From NCBI GenBank assembly GCA_028275105.1, contig JAQCNI010000038.1, positions 1 to 32,692 of the forward strand: DNA of 32,692 nucleotides. Reading direction: 5' to 3'. The position numbers and the translations under genes are program-made. This DNA is from Halorubrum sp. (GTDB lineage Archaea; Halobacteriota; Halobacteria; Halobacteriales; Haloferacaceae). Below the pieces are notes generated by a model that was given only the letters and a program-made list of their open reading frames with translations, searched no databases and was not told where the DNA came from. The stretch's first letter is position 1. Each line of letters starts with the position of its first letter. Positions 1 through 7,750 of this stretch are shown piece after piece.

Positions 1-596
1 CCGTCGTTCTGCCACTCCTCGCGTTCGAGGTCGCCGAACTCGCGGATGCGCGCCTGTCCCGACCCGGCGTAATCGGCCGGCAGTTGGACCGCCATCGTCA
101 CCTCCTCGAATCGGATCGGGATGACGGGGCGGAGCGCGTCGAGCGCGTCGTCGACCTGGTTCTCGACCGGTTCCATCGGGTCGACCTGGAACCCTGCCTC
201 CTCTAACGCTCGCTCGATCCGCTCGGGCGGGTGCGGCGAGTCGTCCATCTGCGGGTTCACCGCGTTCCGCGTGATGGTGGTGACGAGATTGTTGTGTTTC
301 CGCTCCTGCATCTCCTCGCGTTGCTCGGCGGTGATCTGAATCTCCCCGTCCGTGGCCACCTGCGGGATTATTTCGAGGGGATCGGTCGTCCCGAAGACGG
401 TGTCGAGGTCCTCCTCGGCGGGCCGGTCGCCCCGCGAGGCGTTCTCGAAGACGTCCTCCGCGGCGATGACGTCCTCCATGTCGCCCTCGAACTCGCCGCG
501 TTTCATGTCAAGTGCGGCGTCCGGGTCGAGGAGCACCTCGAACCGTTCGCCGTGGGACTCTAGCCGGGCGGTTACGGCCTCGTCGAGTGATATCAT
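1..596 (-). CDS. Ribosome maturation factor SBDS/Sdo1 family (3' part beyond the window edge)
   Basis: This reading frame opens at an ATG at 596 and runs off the left edge without a stop, so only about 198 N-terminal residues are visible. It begins MISLDEAVTARLESHGERFE and continues with the FYSH-type N-terminal domain (DMKRGEFEGD, then VFENASRGDRPAEEDLDTVFGTTD). The helical middle domain follows (EIQITAEQREEMQERKHN, NAVNPQMDDSPHPPERIERALEEAG), and then the start of the ferredoxin-like C-terminal domain (RPVIPIRFEEV). This is the archaeal SBDS arrangement. The family acts in late maturation of the large ribosomal subunit, where in eukaryotes it helps release the anti-association factor eIF6. 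An element TTTTTTAC lies about 27 bases upstream of the ATG, which supports a leaderless transcript and this start. Identification is by family resemblance; the missing C-terminus cannot be assessed. Confidence 0.9.
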   Translation of the reverse strand, partial: MISLDEAVTARLESHGERFEVLLDPDAALDMKRGEFEGDMEDVIAAEDVFENASRGDRPAEEDLDTVFGTTDPLEIIPQVATDGEIQITAEQREEMQERKHNNLVTTITRNAVNPQMDDSPHPPERIERALEEAGFQVDPMEPVENQVDDALDALRPVIPIRFEEVTMAVQLPADYAGSGQARIREFGDLEREEWQND

Positions 597-618
597 ACGA
601 ACTGATACCACCCCCGCA

Positions 619-627
619 GTAAAAAAG
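619..627 (-). promoter_or_regulatory. TATA-like element of the SBDS gene
   Basis: On the minus strand a T-rich element (TTTTTTACT) lies 23-31 bases before the ATG at 596, in an otherwise GC-rich region. The spacing fits a haloarchaeal promoter giving a leaderless mRNA. Confidence 0.55.
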
Positions 628-683
628 CCTCCCGCGGGACGGCATGCCGCCGGTCACAATGAACCGTCGTGACCCGCCACCGG

Positions 684-881
684 TCACTCCAAGTCGTCGT
701 GACCCGCCGACCACGCCTCGCGACACGCCTCCCCACAGAAGTGACGCCGCTCGACGACCCCGTCGTCGACCCACGTCACCGTTCGCCGACCGACGCCGTG
801 CGCCGGGTCCCCACAGGTCGCACATCGCGGCGCCGAGTCCTCATCGACCGCCTCCCCGAGGTCGGAAGTCGGATCTACCAT
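684..881 (-). CDS. Small zinc-ribbon protein, 65 aa (haloarchaeal conserved, DUF7576-like)
   Basis: The 65-residue acidic protein has four cysteines arranged as two knuckles, CATC at residues 20-23 and CGEAC at 49-53. Between them is a short beta-rich segment (RTVTWVDDGVVERRHF). This looks like a treble-clef or zinc-ribbon fold of the kind found in many small haloarchaeal proteins; the DUF7576 label is from memory and tentative. The ATG at 881 is chosen because the upstream part of the longer open frame is arginine-rich and antisense-like, and because a TATA-like TTCAAGTATC lies at 901-910, 20-29 bases upstream. It could bind nucleic acid or a protein partner; the sequence does not say which. 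It lies between the SBDS gene and the CRTAC1-like gene, all on the minus strand but apparently with separate promoters. Confidence 0.75.
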   Translation of the reverse strand: MVDPTSDLGEAVDEDSAPRCATCGDPAHGVGRRTVTWVDDGVVERRHFCGEACREAWSAGHDDLE

Positions 882-942
882 ACTCGACCGTGAACCTCCG
901 GATACTTGAACCCGCGAAGGGCGGCAGTTCTGGCCGCCGGGC

Positions 943-2451
943 TCACGCCCCGTCGACCGCGGGATGTGCCACGCCGATCTCGGCGTCCGGGGTCGGCGAC
1001 GAGATCGTCCGTTCGCGACCGTCCGGCCACCGGACGACGACCCGGAGGGGGTCGGACGCGCCGAGTCCGAAGTGAGCGACGGGCTCGGTCTGACAGAGGT
1101 AGCCGCCGCCCGTGTCCACGACCCGCCGTTGAACGCCACCGGTCGTCTCGAGCCGGACGGTCGCGCCCCGCGCCGGCGCTCCCTGTTGGGTCGTCGGTCG
1201 GACGCGGAGCCACCCGTTCGCCGCCCCCGCGGGGACCGCGTACACGGCGATCGGTTGGGGGGCGACCTCACCGTGGACGACGAGAAGTTCGAGGACGCCG
1301 TCCCCGTCGAGGTCGACCGCGACCGCCCCCGTTCCGAAGCCGTCCGGTTCGGTCGCCGCACCGGGATCCGACGGTTCCCACCGCGTGTCGGTCGTCCCGG
1401 TCGTCCCGTCCGAGTCTGGCGGCTCGTCCGGGTCGGTCCGCTCGAACAGCCGGTTCGGTTCCCCCAACGCGTTACAGAACAGTTCCTGACGTCCATCGTT
1501 ATCGAAATCGGCGGCGACGACCGACCGGATCCCTTCCGTCGCCGCCAACTCCCGCGGGGCGGCGTCGCGGAACCGTCCCGACGGCCCGCGCCTGAACAGC
1601 CGGCTGCCGCCGTCGCGGTTGCCGATAACGAGCGCAAACGTCCCCCCCTCGTCGACGAGGGTCGCCCCGCAGGCGTCCCCGTCCGGGTCGGCGAACGTCC
1701 GGGTCGGGTCGACCGGCTCGTAGTGCCCGGCGTCGTTCCGGAACAGCCGGTTCGGCCCCCTCTCGACGCCGACGAACAGGTCCGGGCCCCCATGGCCGAA
1801 CCCGCCGGATCCCCCGTCCGCGAACCGGTCCGCGTCGTCGTCGGCGTCCCGGGCCGTCCCGTCGGGGGCCCGGGTCAACCCGCCGTTCGGGAGGGGACCC
1901 GGAACCAACGAACGGCACCCGCCGCCGAGCGCGAGCCCGACCGTGTCGGCCATGTTGGACGCCTCGCCGTCGTCACCGAACTCGTAGAACGCCGGCGGCG
2001 TTACGTATCCGGTGACCGCGATGCCGTACCGGCCGGTGCCGAGCCGGTCGAGGGCGGCGACCGAGCGCCCGGCCCGGAACGTGACGCGGTCGGCGTTCAC
2101 CCGCAGCGAGAACGCGTCCATCCACCGGTAGCGATCCGCCTCCAACCGGTCAAGGAGAAGGTCAGCGTCGCCACCGTCGCCGACGCTTTTCGCGCAGTTA
2201 TGGACGTACACTTCCTCACAGCCGTCCGCGTCGACGTCGGCGGCACAGACCCCCATCCCGTGGCGGTCGCCGTCGGCGACGATCCCGCACGCGGTGTCGA
2301 CGAAGCCGTCCGTCTCGCGGGCGTACAGCCGGTTCGGTTCGCCGTACCCCGCGACGAACACGAGCGGTCCGTCCCGGCCCGGCGTCACCGCCACGCCGTA
2401 CCCGCGCATCGGGTCAGCGTCGCGGAGGAGGCCGGACCGGTCGGAGAACAT
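943..2451 (-). CDS. CRTAC1-family protein: FG-GAP/VCBS repeats with C-terminal ASPIC/UnbV domain
   Basis: The 502-residue protein has repeated beta-propeller blades of the FG-GAP/VCBS type. Calcium-loop-like motifs include ADVDADGCEEVYV, AADFDNDGRQELF and AVDLDGDGVLELLVV, each followed by a segment such as EPNRLF or GSRLFRR. The last 90 or so residues (GWLRVRPTTQQGAPARGATV, then VRWPDGRERT) match the ASPIC/UnbV domain that closes CRTAC1 proteins. There is no signal peptide or membrane segment at the N-terminus (MFSDRSGLLRDADPMRGYG), so the protein is probably cytoplasmic unless it is exported by another route. The biochemical role of this family in archaea is not established, and I infer no substrate. 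The start at 2451 is supported by a TATA-like element 22-29 bases upstream. A long opposite-strand ORF over the same bases is a GC-bias shadow. Confidence 0.85.
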   Translation of the reverse strand: MFSDRSGLLRDADPMRGYGVAVTPGRDGPLVFVAGYGEPNRLYARETDGFVDTACGIVADGDRHGMGVCAADVDADGCEEVYVHNCAKSVGDGGDADLLLDRLEADRYRWMDAFSLRVNADRVTFRAGRSVAALDRLGTGRYGIAVTGYVTPPAFYEFGDDGEASNMADTVGLALGGGCRSLVPGPLPNGGLTRAPDGTARDADDDADRFADGGSGGFGHGGPDLFVGVERGPNRLFRNDAGHYEPVDPTRTFADPDGDACGATLVDEGGTFALVIGNRDGGSRLFRRGPSGRFRDAAPRELAATEGIRSVVAADFDNDGRQELFCNALGEPNRLFERTDPDEPPDSDGTTGTTDTRWEPSDPGAATEPDGFGTGAVAVDLDGDGVLELLVVHGEVAPQPIAVYAVPAGAANGWLRVRPTTQQGAPARGATVRLETTGGVQRRVVDTGGGYLCQTEPVAHFGLGASDPLRVVVRWPDGRERTISSPTPDAEIGVAHPAVDGA

Positions 2452-2472
2452 GGCCGCCCGTCACCGCCGGGG

Positions 2473-2518
2473 GAATATGAACGCACGGGTTGCGATCCCG
2501 CCCGAGCCGTTTATATTG
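2473..2518 (-). promoter_or_regulatory. Promoter region of the CRTAC1-family gene (two TATA-like elements)
   Basis: Reading toward the gene, TCATATTC at 2480-2473 sits 22-29 bases before the ATG at 2451 and fits a leaderless start. A stronger AT-rich element (CAATATAAA) at 2518-2510 would give a leader of roughly 35 bases. No plus-strand gene follows, so both most likely serve the minus-strand gene. Confidence 0.5.
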
Positions 2519-2569
2519 ACGGGGCGTCGTAAGGAGCAAGCCGTCTCGAAAACGGGGGGTTGCGGATCT

Positions 2570-2622
2570 GGCGACGACCGCCCCGGAGTTGGGCGACGAC
2601 CGCCCAAGGAATCAGGCGACGA
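2570..2622. repeat. 14-base direct repeat with a partial third copy at the 3' end of glpC
   Basis: GGCGACGACCGCCC occurs at 2570-2583 and again at 2592-2605. A partial third copy (GGCGACGA) at 2615-2622 falls within the last codons of glpC. The period is 22-23 bases. The repeat may have arisen by local duplication; I see no terminator fold or known function in it. Confidence 0.6.
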
Positions 2623-4135
2623 GCGTGTTCTCGAGCAACTGAAGCGGATGCCGAACCTCGTACCCGGTGCCGTGTTCCATCTGCATCGCACAGGTGGGGC
2701 ATTCCGTCATCCCGACGTCGCCCTCGGCGTCCTCCATGTGCTCGAACATCTCCTCGCCGATCGCCATCGACTTCTCGTACTTCTCGCTCTTCCAGCCGTA
2801 CGTTCCCGAGATTCCCGAACAGGAGTCGCCGACGTCCTCCATCGCCACGCCGTCGACGTCCCGGAACGTCTCGATCGCCTGTCGCGCGAGCCCCTGGTTC
2901 CGGGCGTGACACGGCGCGTGGTACGCGAACGACTGGCCGTCGCCCTCGCCGTGTTCGACCAGTTCACCCTCGGGGTCCTCGTGGATACGGAGGTACTCCA
3001 GCGCCTCGAAGGTGTGCTCGGAGACGTCCTCGATCCCGTGGATGTCGAACAGCTCCGGATACTCCTGCCGGAGGGACATCGAACACGAGGTACACGAGGC
3101 GATGACGTCCGCGCCGTCACCGATCGCCGCGACGAGGTTCTCGACGTTGGTTTCGGCGTGCCGACGCGCATCCTTCAGCATGCCGTTCGCGAACATCGGC
3201 GTGCCCGAGCACTTCTGAGGCGGCACCATCACCTCGTAGCCGAAGTGTTCGTACACGCGGACCATCGCCTTGCCGACCTCCGGCGTGTTGTAGTTCGAAT
3301 AACAGCCGTGGAAGTACGCCACGCGCTTGTCCGGGTTCTCGACCCGTGCGCCGCCGCGCTCGCGCCACCACTCGCGGAACGTCTGTGTCGCGAACTCCGG
3401 GAAGTCACGCTCCTTGGGGATGCCGAACAGCTTGTCCATCGCCCAGCGAGCCGGCCCGAAGTTCATCGCGAACGTGGAGACCCGCGGGACCATGCTGGCG
3501 AGCCGCGCGGAGGTCCGGTAGTTCGCGAGGAGCCGGTTCCGGAGGTACTCCACCGAGAGTTTCTCCATCTGCTCTTCGACGAACTGCCCGCGCGCCTCGT
3601 TGTGCATCTGTGAGAGCGGCACCGAGGAGGGACAGGCGTCGTCACACCGCATACAGTTCGAACAGGAAGTGATCGACTCGTCGATGTCGTGGTCGTCCTT
3701 GCGTTTGAGCCGCCACTGCTCGGGCCCCTGGAACTTCGGCCCGGGGAACTCGTCGTCGACCTCCGCGACCGGACAAGACGTGTCACAGCTCGTACACTTG
3801 TAACAGGAGTCCGCCCCGTCGCGGAGGTCGAGGTCACCGCCGGGGAACACGTCGACGGGATCGTACGTTTCCGGGTCGAGTTCGGTCGAGCCGGTCCCGC
3901 CGGTCGCGCTGTCGACGCCGCCGTCGGTGGCGGTCTCGGCCGATTCGTCGGTGACGGGACGCTCTGCCGGATCGTCCTCAGCCGTGTCGTCCGGGACGAA
4001 GATCGCCGGGCGGTCGTCGCGGCCAACCCGCGGGACGCCCGGTTCGCTCTCCGCCGGCGACGATCCGGATGGATCCCCTTGATCCGTGTGCTCGGCGTCA
4101 CCGTTCCCGTCGTCGTTTCCGGTGTGTCGTGTCAT
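2612..4135 (-). CDS. glpC: Anaerobic-type glycerol-3-phosphate dehydrogenase, iron-sulfur subunit C
   Basis: The 507-residue protein carries two ferredoxin-type 4Fe-4S motifs, C111-x2-C114-x2-C117-x3-C121 and C158-x2-C161-x2-C164-x3-C168. Two CCG (cysteine-rich) domains follow, seen in CYSNYNTPEVG...QKCSGTPMF and in APCHARN...GDSCSGISGTYG...TECPTCAMQ. This is the GlpC layout, in which electrons from the flavoprotein subunits are passed toward membrane quinone. The first 100 or so residues are an acidic, low-complexity extension before the first cluster. The start overlaps the end of glpB by four bases (ATGA), so translation is probably coupled. It is the last gene of the glpA-glpB-glpC arm. 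In the related haloarchaeon Haloferax volcanii the equivalent operon is known as gpdA1B1C1 and is needed for growth on glycerol. Confidence 0.93.
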   Translation of the reverse strand: MTRHTGNDDGNGDAEHTDQGDPSGSSPAESEPGVPRVGRDDRPAIFVPDDTAEDDPAERPVTDESAETATDGGVDSATGGTGSTELDPETYDPVDVFPGGDLDLRDGADSCYKCTSCDTSCPVAEVDDEFPGPKFQGPEQWRLKRKDDHDIDESITSCSNCMRCDDACPSSVPLSQMHNEARGQFVEEQMEKLSVEYLRNRLLANYRTSARLASMVPRVSTFAMNFGPARWAMDKLFGIPKERDFPEFATQTFREWWRERGGARVENPDKRVAYFHGCYSNYNTPEVGKAMVRVYEHFGYEVMVPPQKCSGTPMFANGMLKDARRHAETNVENLVAAIGDGADVIASCTSCSMSLRQEYPELFDIHGIEDVSEHTFEALEYLRIHEDPEGELVEHGEGDGQSFAYHAPCHARNQGLARQAIETFRDVDGVAMEDVGDSCSGISGTYGWKSEKYEKSMAIGEEMFEHMEDAEGDVGMTECPTCAMQMEHGTGYEVRHPLQLLENTLVA

Positions 4136-5505
4136 CCGTGAACCTCCGTTGCCGCGTTCCGTCCGGCCACGAGGCCGGTGGCGAGCGAGACCCCGCTCGC
4201 CGATTTCTCCCGCGCCACGTCCGCGCCGCCGACGACGCCGCCGGCCGCGAACACGTTGTCGTACTCGACCTCCCCCTCGGCGTCAAGCGGGCGTCCCCGC
4301 CCGTCCGGTCGGACGCCGAATCGGGCATACGGCTGGTCGCCGAACGCGTCGTCGACGAACCAGTCGTACCGGTCATCCGGGTGGGGGACGTGGAGCCCGA
4401 ACGACGGCTCCCGAACCCCCCCACGGTCGGAATCGATCCCCTTCCCGACGAGCCCGCCGGCCGCGAGCACGAACGCGTCGGCCCCGTACGGCACCTCGCG
4501 ACCGTTGCGGTCGACGGCCACCGTTTCCATGCGCCCATCGGCCGCCGTCTCGACGCCGACGACGGGGTTGCCGGTCTCGAACCGGACGCCCGCGGCGTCG
4601 AGCGCGTCGTACAGGCGGTCCTCGAGGCGGAGCCCGGGGAGGCTCGGCGGTCCCATCGGGATCTCGAACACGTCCGCACCGAGCCGGTCGGAGAGTTCCG
4701 CACGGACCTCGGCCGCCCGGTCATCGCCGACGAACGCGGGGAACCCGACCCGCCCGACCTCGCCGCCGAGTTCCGCCCGCGCGTCCGCGAGGTGGGGTTC
4801 GACCGCCGCCGCGAGCGCCTCGCGGGCGGGGGTCCCGTCGATCGGCTCGTCGTGGTCGAGCGCCTTCGCGGTCCGGGTGACCTTCGCGTCCGAGCGGAAC
4901 GCTTCCGCGAACTCGACCTCCGCACCGGCGACGAGGAACGGGACGCCCGCCGCCTCCAGCCGGCCAGCGACCGCGCGCGCGTCGTACTCGGTGAGCGACC
5001 GGAACCCGACGACGAACATCGGCCGGTCGTCACTCGCGAGCCCCGCGGCGGACGAGACCGGGTACCGCGCGGTCGGCTTCACGGTCCCGCCGAAGGTTGG
5101 CACGAGCGCGTTGGTGTCGGTGTGAGCCCCGCGGTACGCGTCGCCGACGAGGTCGTCGAACAGCGCGAGCCCCTCCCGTAACGCGTCGGCGCCGACGACC
5201 CGGTACGGGTGGTCGTCCGGGAGTCGGTCGACCGCACCGAACGGGTCGGCGAGCGGCCCCTCCGGGTCGGGCCACTCGTCGCGGTCGAGTTGTCGGCCGG
5301 CCGTCGGCGGACCCTCCCGGAGCTGTTCCGCCGGCTCCGTCGGTGGCACGTACCCGAGCGCGTCGATCAACCCCGACGCCTGCCGGAGCGTGCTCGCCTT
5401 ATGCGAGACGAGGCGGACGTCGGCCCCCTCCCGAGCCGCGCTTACCGCCGCCGTGATCCCGGCGAGGCCGCCGCCGACCACGAGCACCTCGCTATCGATC
5501 GCCAT
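4132..5505 (-). CDS. glpB: Anaerobic-type glycerol-3-phosphate dehydrogenase subunit B
   Basis: The 457-residue flavoprotein starts [20 protein letters not shown], a Rossmann dinucleotide-binding GxGxxG-type motif near residues 10-16. It ends with a second FAD-contact segment ([20 protein letters not shown]). Length and domain order fit GlpB, which joins GlpA (catalytic) and GlpC (iron-sulfur) in the membrane-associated enzyme that oxidises glycerol-3-phosphate to dihydroxyacetone phosphate. The ATG at 5505 is preferred over an in-frame start 72 bases upstream. The extra residues (proline- and arginine-rich) do not resemble the family, and the ATG at 5505 overlaps the 3' end of glpA by 14 bases, as expected inside an operon. 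The 3' end overlaps glpC by ATGA. Confidence 0.92.
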   Translation of the reverse strand: MAIDSEVLVVGGGLAGITAAVSAAREGADVRLVSHKASTLRQASGLIDALGYVPPTEPAEQLREGPPTAGRQLDRDEWPDPEGPLADPFGAVDRLPDDHPYRVVGADALREGLALFDDLVGDAYRGAHTDTNALVPTFGGTVKPTARYPVSSAAGLASDDRPMFVVGFRSLTEYDARAVAGRLEAAGVPFLVAGAEVEFAEAFRSDAKVTRTAKALDHDEPIDGTPAREALAAAVEPHLADARAELGGEVGRVGFPAFVGDDRAAEVRAELSDRLGADVFEIPMGPPSLPGLRLEDRLYDALDAAGVRFETGNPVVGVETAADGRMETVAVDRNGREVPYGADAFVLAAGGLVGKGIDSDRGGVREPSFGLHVPHPDDRYDWFVDDAFGDQPYARFGVRPDGRGRPLDAEGEVEYDNVFAAGGVVGGADVAREKSASGVSLATGLVAGRNAATEVHG

Positions 5506-7258
5506 GGACCCCTCCGTCGGGTTCCCCCCCGTCGGCGGCGGCCGGACCGGGACTCTCGCCGGCCCCGGAGGCGCCATCGCCGCCCGCCGCGGGACCGGCG
5601 TCGAAGGCGTCGAACGCCACCTCCTCGTCGAGGCCGGCCGGGTCGCCGTCGCGGTTCATCGTCGTCGCATGCAACTGGTAGTTCAACATCGCCTGCGAGA
5701 GCTGTTCACCCCACAGCGCGTGTCGCTGGCCTTTCCAACGCTCCTGATACAGCTCATCCTCGGCGTTACGCACCACCGGCTCCGGGTACTCCTGGGCGAG
5801 CTCCGCGGCGATCCGGTGGGTACAGAACCCGCCCTGACAGTTCCCCATCGAGGCGCGAGTCCGCAGACGGACCGCGTTGAGGTCGGATCCGGCGTCCTCA
5901 ATCGCCGCACCGACCTCCGCGCGGGTGACCCCCTCACACTCGCAGACGACGGGGTTCGGATCGACGCCATCCAGCACGTCCTCGCCCTTGGAGCCGAGCC
6001 GTTGTCTGGACCGGCGGGCGACCGGCGACCGAAGCCCGAACTCCTCCATGTACGTGTCGAGGGCGGCGGGATCCTCGGATCCGGGAAGCGGCGCGTCCGC
6101 GGTGTCACACGCCGCGTCGTGGTCCAGCTTCTCACAGACGTGGTCGGTGATCGACTCGGCCATCATCCGGTAGGTGGTGAGTTTGCCGCCGACGATGGTG
6201 GTCATCCCCGGGAGCTCGTCGCGGTCGGCGTGGTCGAGCAGGAAGTAATCGCGGGTGATGTCGGTCGGGTCCTCGGTGCCGGTTCCCGGGGGCTCATACA
6301 GCGGGCGGACGCCCCAGAACGAGCGGAGGGTTCGGGCGTCCTTGAGCGCGGGGACCAGCTCCGAGAGCGTCTCGATCATGAGGTCGACCTCCCACTCCTC
6401 CTCGGGGTAGTCCTCGGGGTCGTCAACCTCCTTGTCGGTGGTCCCGAGGATACAGGCGGTCTCGTGGGGGACGACGATGTCCGCGTTCCCCTTCGGCTGG
6501 CAGCGGTTGACCACCGTGTCAACCTGTCGAATGTTCATCACCGTCATCACCCCCTTCGAGGGACGCACCTCGACGTCGACGCCGGCCATTCCCCCGACGT
6601 TGCCGGCCCACGCGCCGGTCGCGTTGATGACGTATCGCGCGCGGATCTCCTCGGTCGTCCCCGGTTCGTGGTGGACGCGTTTGCCCGGACCGGTCTCGTG
6701 TTCGATTTCGACGCCGACCACCTCGCCGTCCTCGACGAGCACGTCGGTCACGGGCGCGTGCGTTTCGATCCGTGCGCCGTGCTCCCGGGCGTCGGCGGCG
6801 TTGGCCACGCAGAGCCGGAAGGGGTCGATCGCCGCGTCGGGGACGGCTATCGCCTTCTCCACGTCGCGCGCGAGGTACGGCTCCCGGCGACGGGCCTCCT
6901 CGCCGTCGATCACCTCCGCGGGGATATCACACTCGTGACACCCCTCCAACTTCTCCTGGAAGTACTCCTCGGAGTCCTCGGGACGTTTGACGAACAATCC
7001 CCCCGTCTCCTCGACGCAGTGGGCCGCGATGTCGCGCAACACGCGGTTCTCCTCCATACACTCGCGCGCACTCTTCTGGTCCGCAACGGCATAGCGGCCG
7101 CCGCTGTGGAGCAGCCCGTGCATGCGCCCGGTCGTTCCGTGCGTGAGGTTTCCCTTCTCGACGAGGACGGCGTCGATCCCCCGTCGGGCGAGGTCGCGGA
7201 CCACCCCGCAGCCGGTCGAGCCGCCGCCGACGACGACGACATCTACATGATCATCCAT
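5492..7258 (-). CDS. glpA: Anaerobic-type glycerol-3-phosphate dehydrogenase, catalytic subunit A
   Basis: The 588-residue FAD-dependent dehydrogenase begins [20 protein letters not shown], the ADP-binding fold of the GlpA/GlpD family. Family segments [21 protein letters not shown] and [12 protein letters not shown] are present. Around residues 435-485 is a BFD-like 2Fe-2S domain ([11 protein letters not shown], then [13 protein letters not shown]) that distinguishes GlpA from the aerobic GlpD. The last 60 residues are an alanine/glycine/aspartate-rich tail with no recognised domain. The enzyme oxidises sn-glycerol-3-phosphate made by GlpK. It is the first gene of the minus-strand arm, with its ATG facing the 488-base glp regulatory region. 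A TATA-like GTAAAGTAAAG lies about 25-36 bases upstream, so a leaderless or very short-leader transcript is possible. Confidence 0.94.
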   Translation of the reverse strand: MDDHVDVVVVGGGSTGCGVVRDLARRGIDAVLVEKGNLTHGTTGRMHGLLHSGGRYAVADQKSARECMEENRVLRDIAAHCVEETGGLFVKRPEDSEEYFQEKLEGCHECDIPAEVIDGEEARRREPYLARDVEKAIAVPDAAIDPFRLCVANAADAREHGARIETHAPVTDVLVEDGEVVGVEIEHETGPGKRVHHEPGTTEEIRARYVINATGAWAGNVGGMAGVDVEVRPSKGVMTVMNIRQVDTVVNRCQPKGNADIVVPHETACILGTTDKEVDDPEDYPEEEWEVDLMIETLSELVPALKDARTLRSFWGVRPLYEPPGTGTEDPTDITRDYFLLDHADRDELPGMTTIVGGKLTTYRMMAESITDHVCEKLDHDAACDTADAPLPGSEDPAALDTYMEEFGLRSPVARRSRQRLGSKGEDVLDGVDPNPVVCECEGVTRAEVGAAIEDAGSDLNAVRLRTRASMGNCQGGFCTHRIAAELAQEYPEPVVRNAEDELYQERWKGQRHALWGEQLSQAMLNYQLHATTMNRDGDPAGLDEEVAFDAFDAGPAAGGDGASGAGESPGPAAADGGEPDGGVHGDR

Positions 7259-7746
7259 ACCATATCGATTTTGACCGCGTCCACTTTACTTTACCTCCTG
7301 TTTGGCGGTGTCTGTAACTATCAGGGACGTTCCGGCGCCATGGATCACGAAATACGGAAAGATTTATAAGTAAATTTTTTGCTGGCGGAGTTTCTCCGGA
7401 TTTAATGGGTTAAATTATTATGGTAGTACATTATGTTCACGGATGGCGTGGTAGCTTCCATGAAGATGTGTCGTGGCGGCGACGGTCCGAGGCCCCGGTC
7501 GGCGGGGCACGACCCCGATCACGACGCTCGAAGCCGGCGGGACGTGCGGACGACCGTCAGGCTTCGGTCGCGTTCGGGGCCCGCAGGGGTCGCGGACCGC
7601 GTGTTGCGCGACGGACGGACCGCAACTCGGGGACCGGTGACGAAGTCGATCGTGGCCGGAGACGCCGTGTCGGTCGACGGGACCGATTCGTCGACCGGCA
7701 GCGACGTCGCCACGGCTGGAACAGCGCCACAGGAGGGATCCAACAC
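7259..7746. promoter_or_regulatory. Divergent glpA / glpK regulatory region
   Basis: This is the only gap over 300 bases without a confident gene. Its left 170 bases are unusually AT-rich for this genome. It contains a minus-facing GTAAAGTAAAG at 7283-7294, which is correctly spaced for glpA. A strong TTTATAAG at 7363-7370 is preceded by purine-rich GGAAAGA, like a BRE for plus-strand transcription. A small inverted repeat CGGAG-TTT-CTCCG lies at 7386-7398, and a second AT block (TTTAATGGGTTAAATTATTA) at 7401-7420. From either plus-facing element to glpK is over 300 bases, an unusually long leader. The right part (7433-7746) is GC-rich and holds the doubtful ORF listed separately. Glycerol genes in haloarchaea are substrate-regulated, but I cannot name the operator. 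Confidence 0.6.
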
Positions 7747-7750
7747 ATGA
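7433..7750 (+). CDS. Doubtful 105-codon ORF in the glpK leader, overlapping the glpK start
   Basis: An ORF opens with ATG at 7433, about 30 bases after TTTAAT, the spacing expected for a leaderless gene. It ends with a TGA that overlaps the glpK ATG (ATGA), the same coupling seen elsewhere in this window. Against it: the product is arginine-rich (about 14 Arg, 2 Lys, only about 13 acidic residues), unlike the acidic proteins around it. Its third-position GC is visibly lower than in neighbouring genes, and I recognise no domain. It could be a leader peptide coupling translation to glpK, a decayed gene, or simply untranslated leader sequence. Bases upstream in the glpK frame read as arginine-rich and are not an N-terminal extension of GlpK. 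Confidence 0.25.
   Translation: MFTDGVVASMKMCRGGDGPRPRSAGHDPDHDARSRRDVRTTVRLRSRSGPAGVADRVLRDGRTATRGPVTKSIVAGDAVSVDGTDSSTGSDVATAGTAPQEGSNT

Noticed and set aside
964..2532. A 522-codon plus-strand ORF opposite the CRTAC1-family gene
   Set aside because: It mirrors the codon structure of the minus-strand gene, which has clear FG-GAP and ASPIC motifs. The plus-strand product is arginine/valine-rich with no domain.
5390..7369. A 659-codon plus-strand ORF opposite glpA and glpB
   Set aside because: It is antisense to two strongly supported genes with recognised motifs. The translated sequence has no domain, and its end merely runs into the intergenic AT-rich DNA.
7386..7398. Riboswitch in the glpK leader
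   Set aside because: Only a small CGGAG-TTT-CTCCG hairpin is visible, probably at or before the transcription start. No known riboswitch core was recognised.
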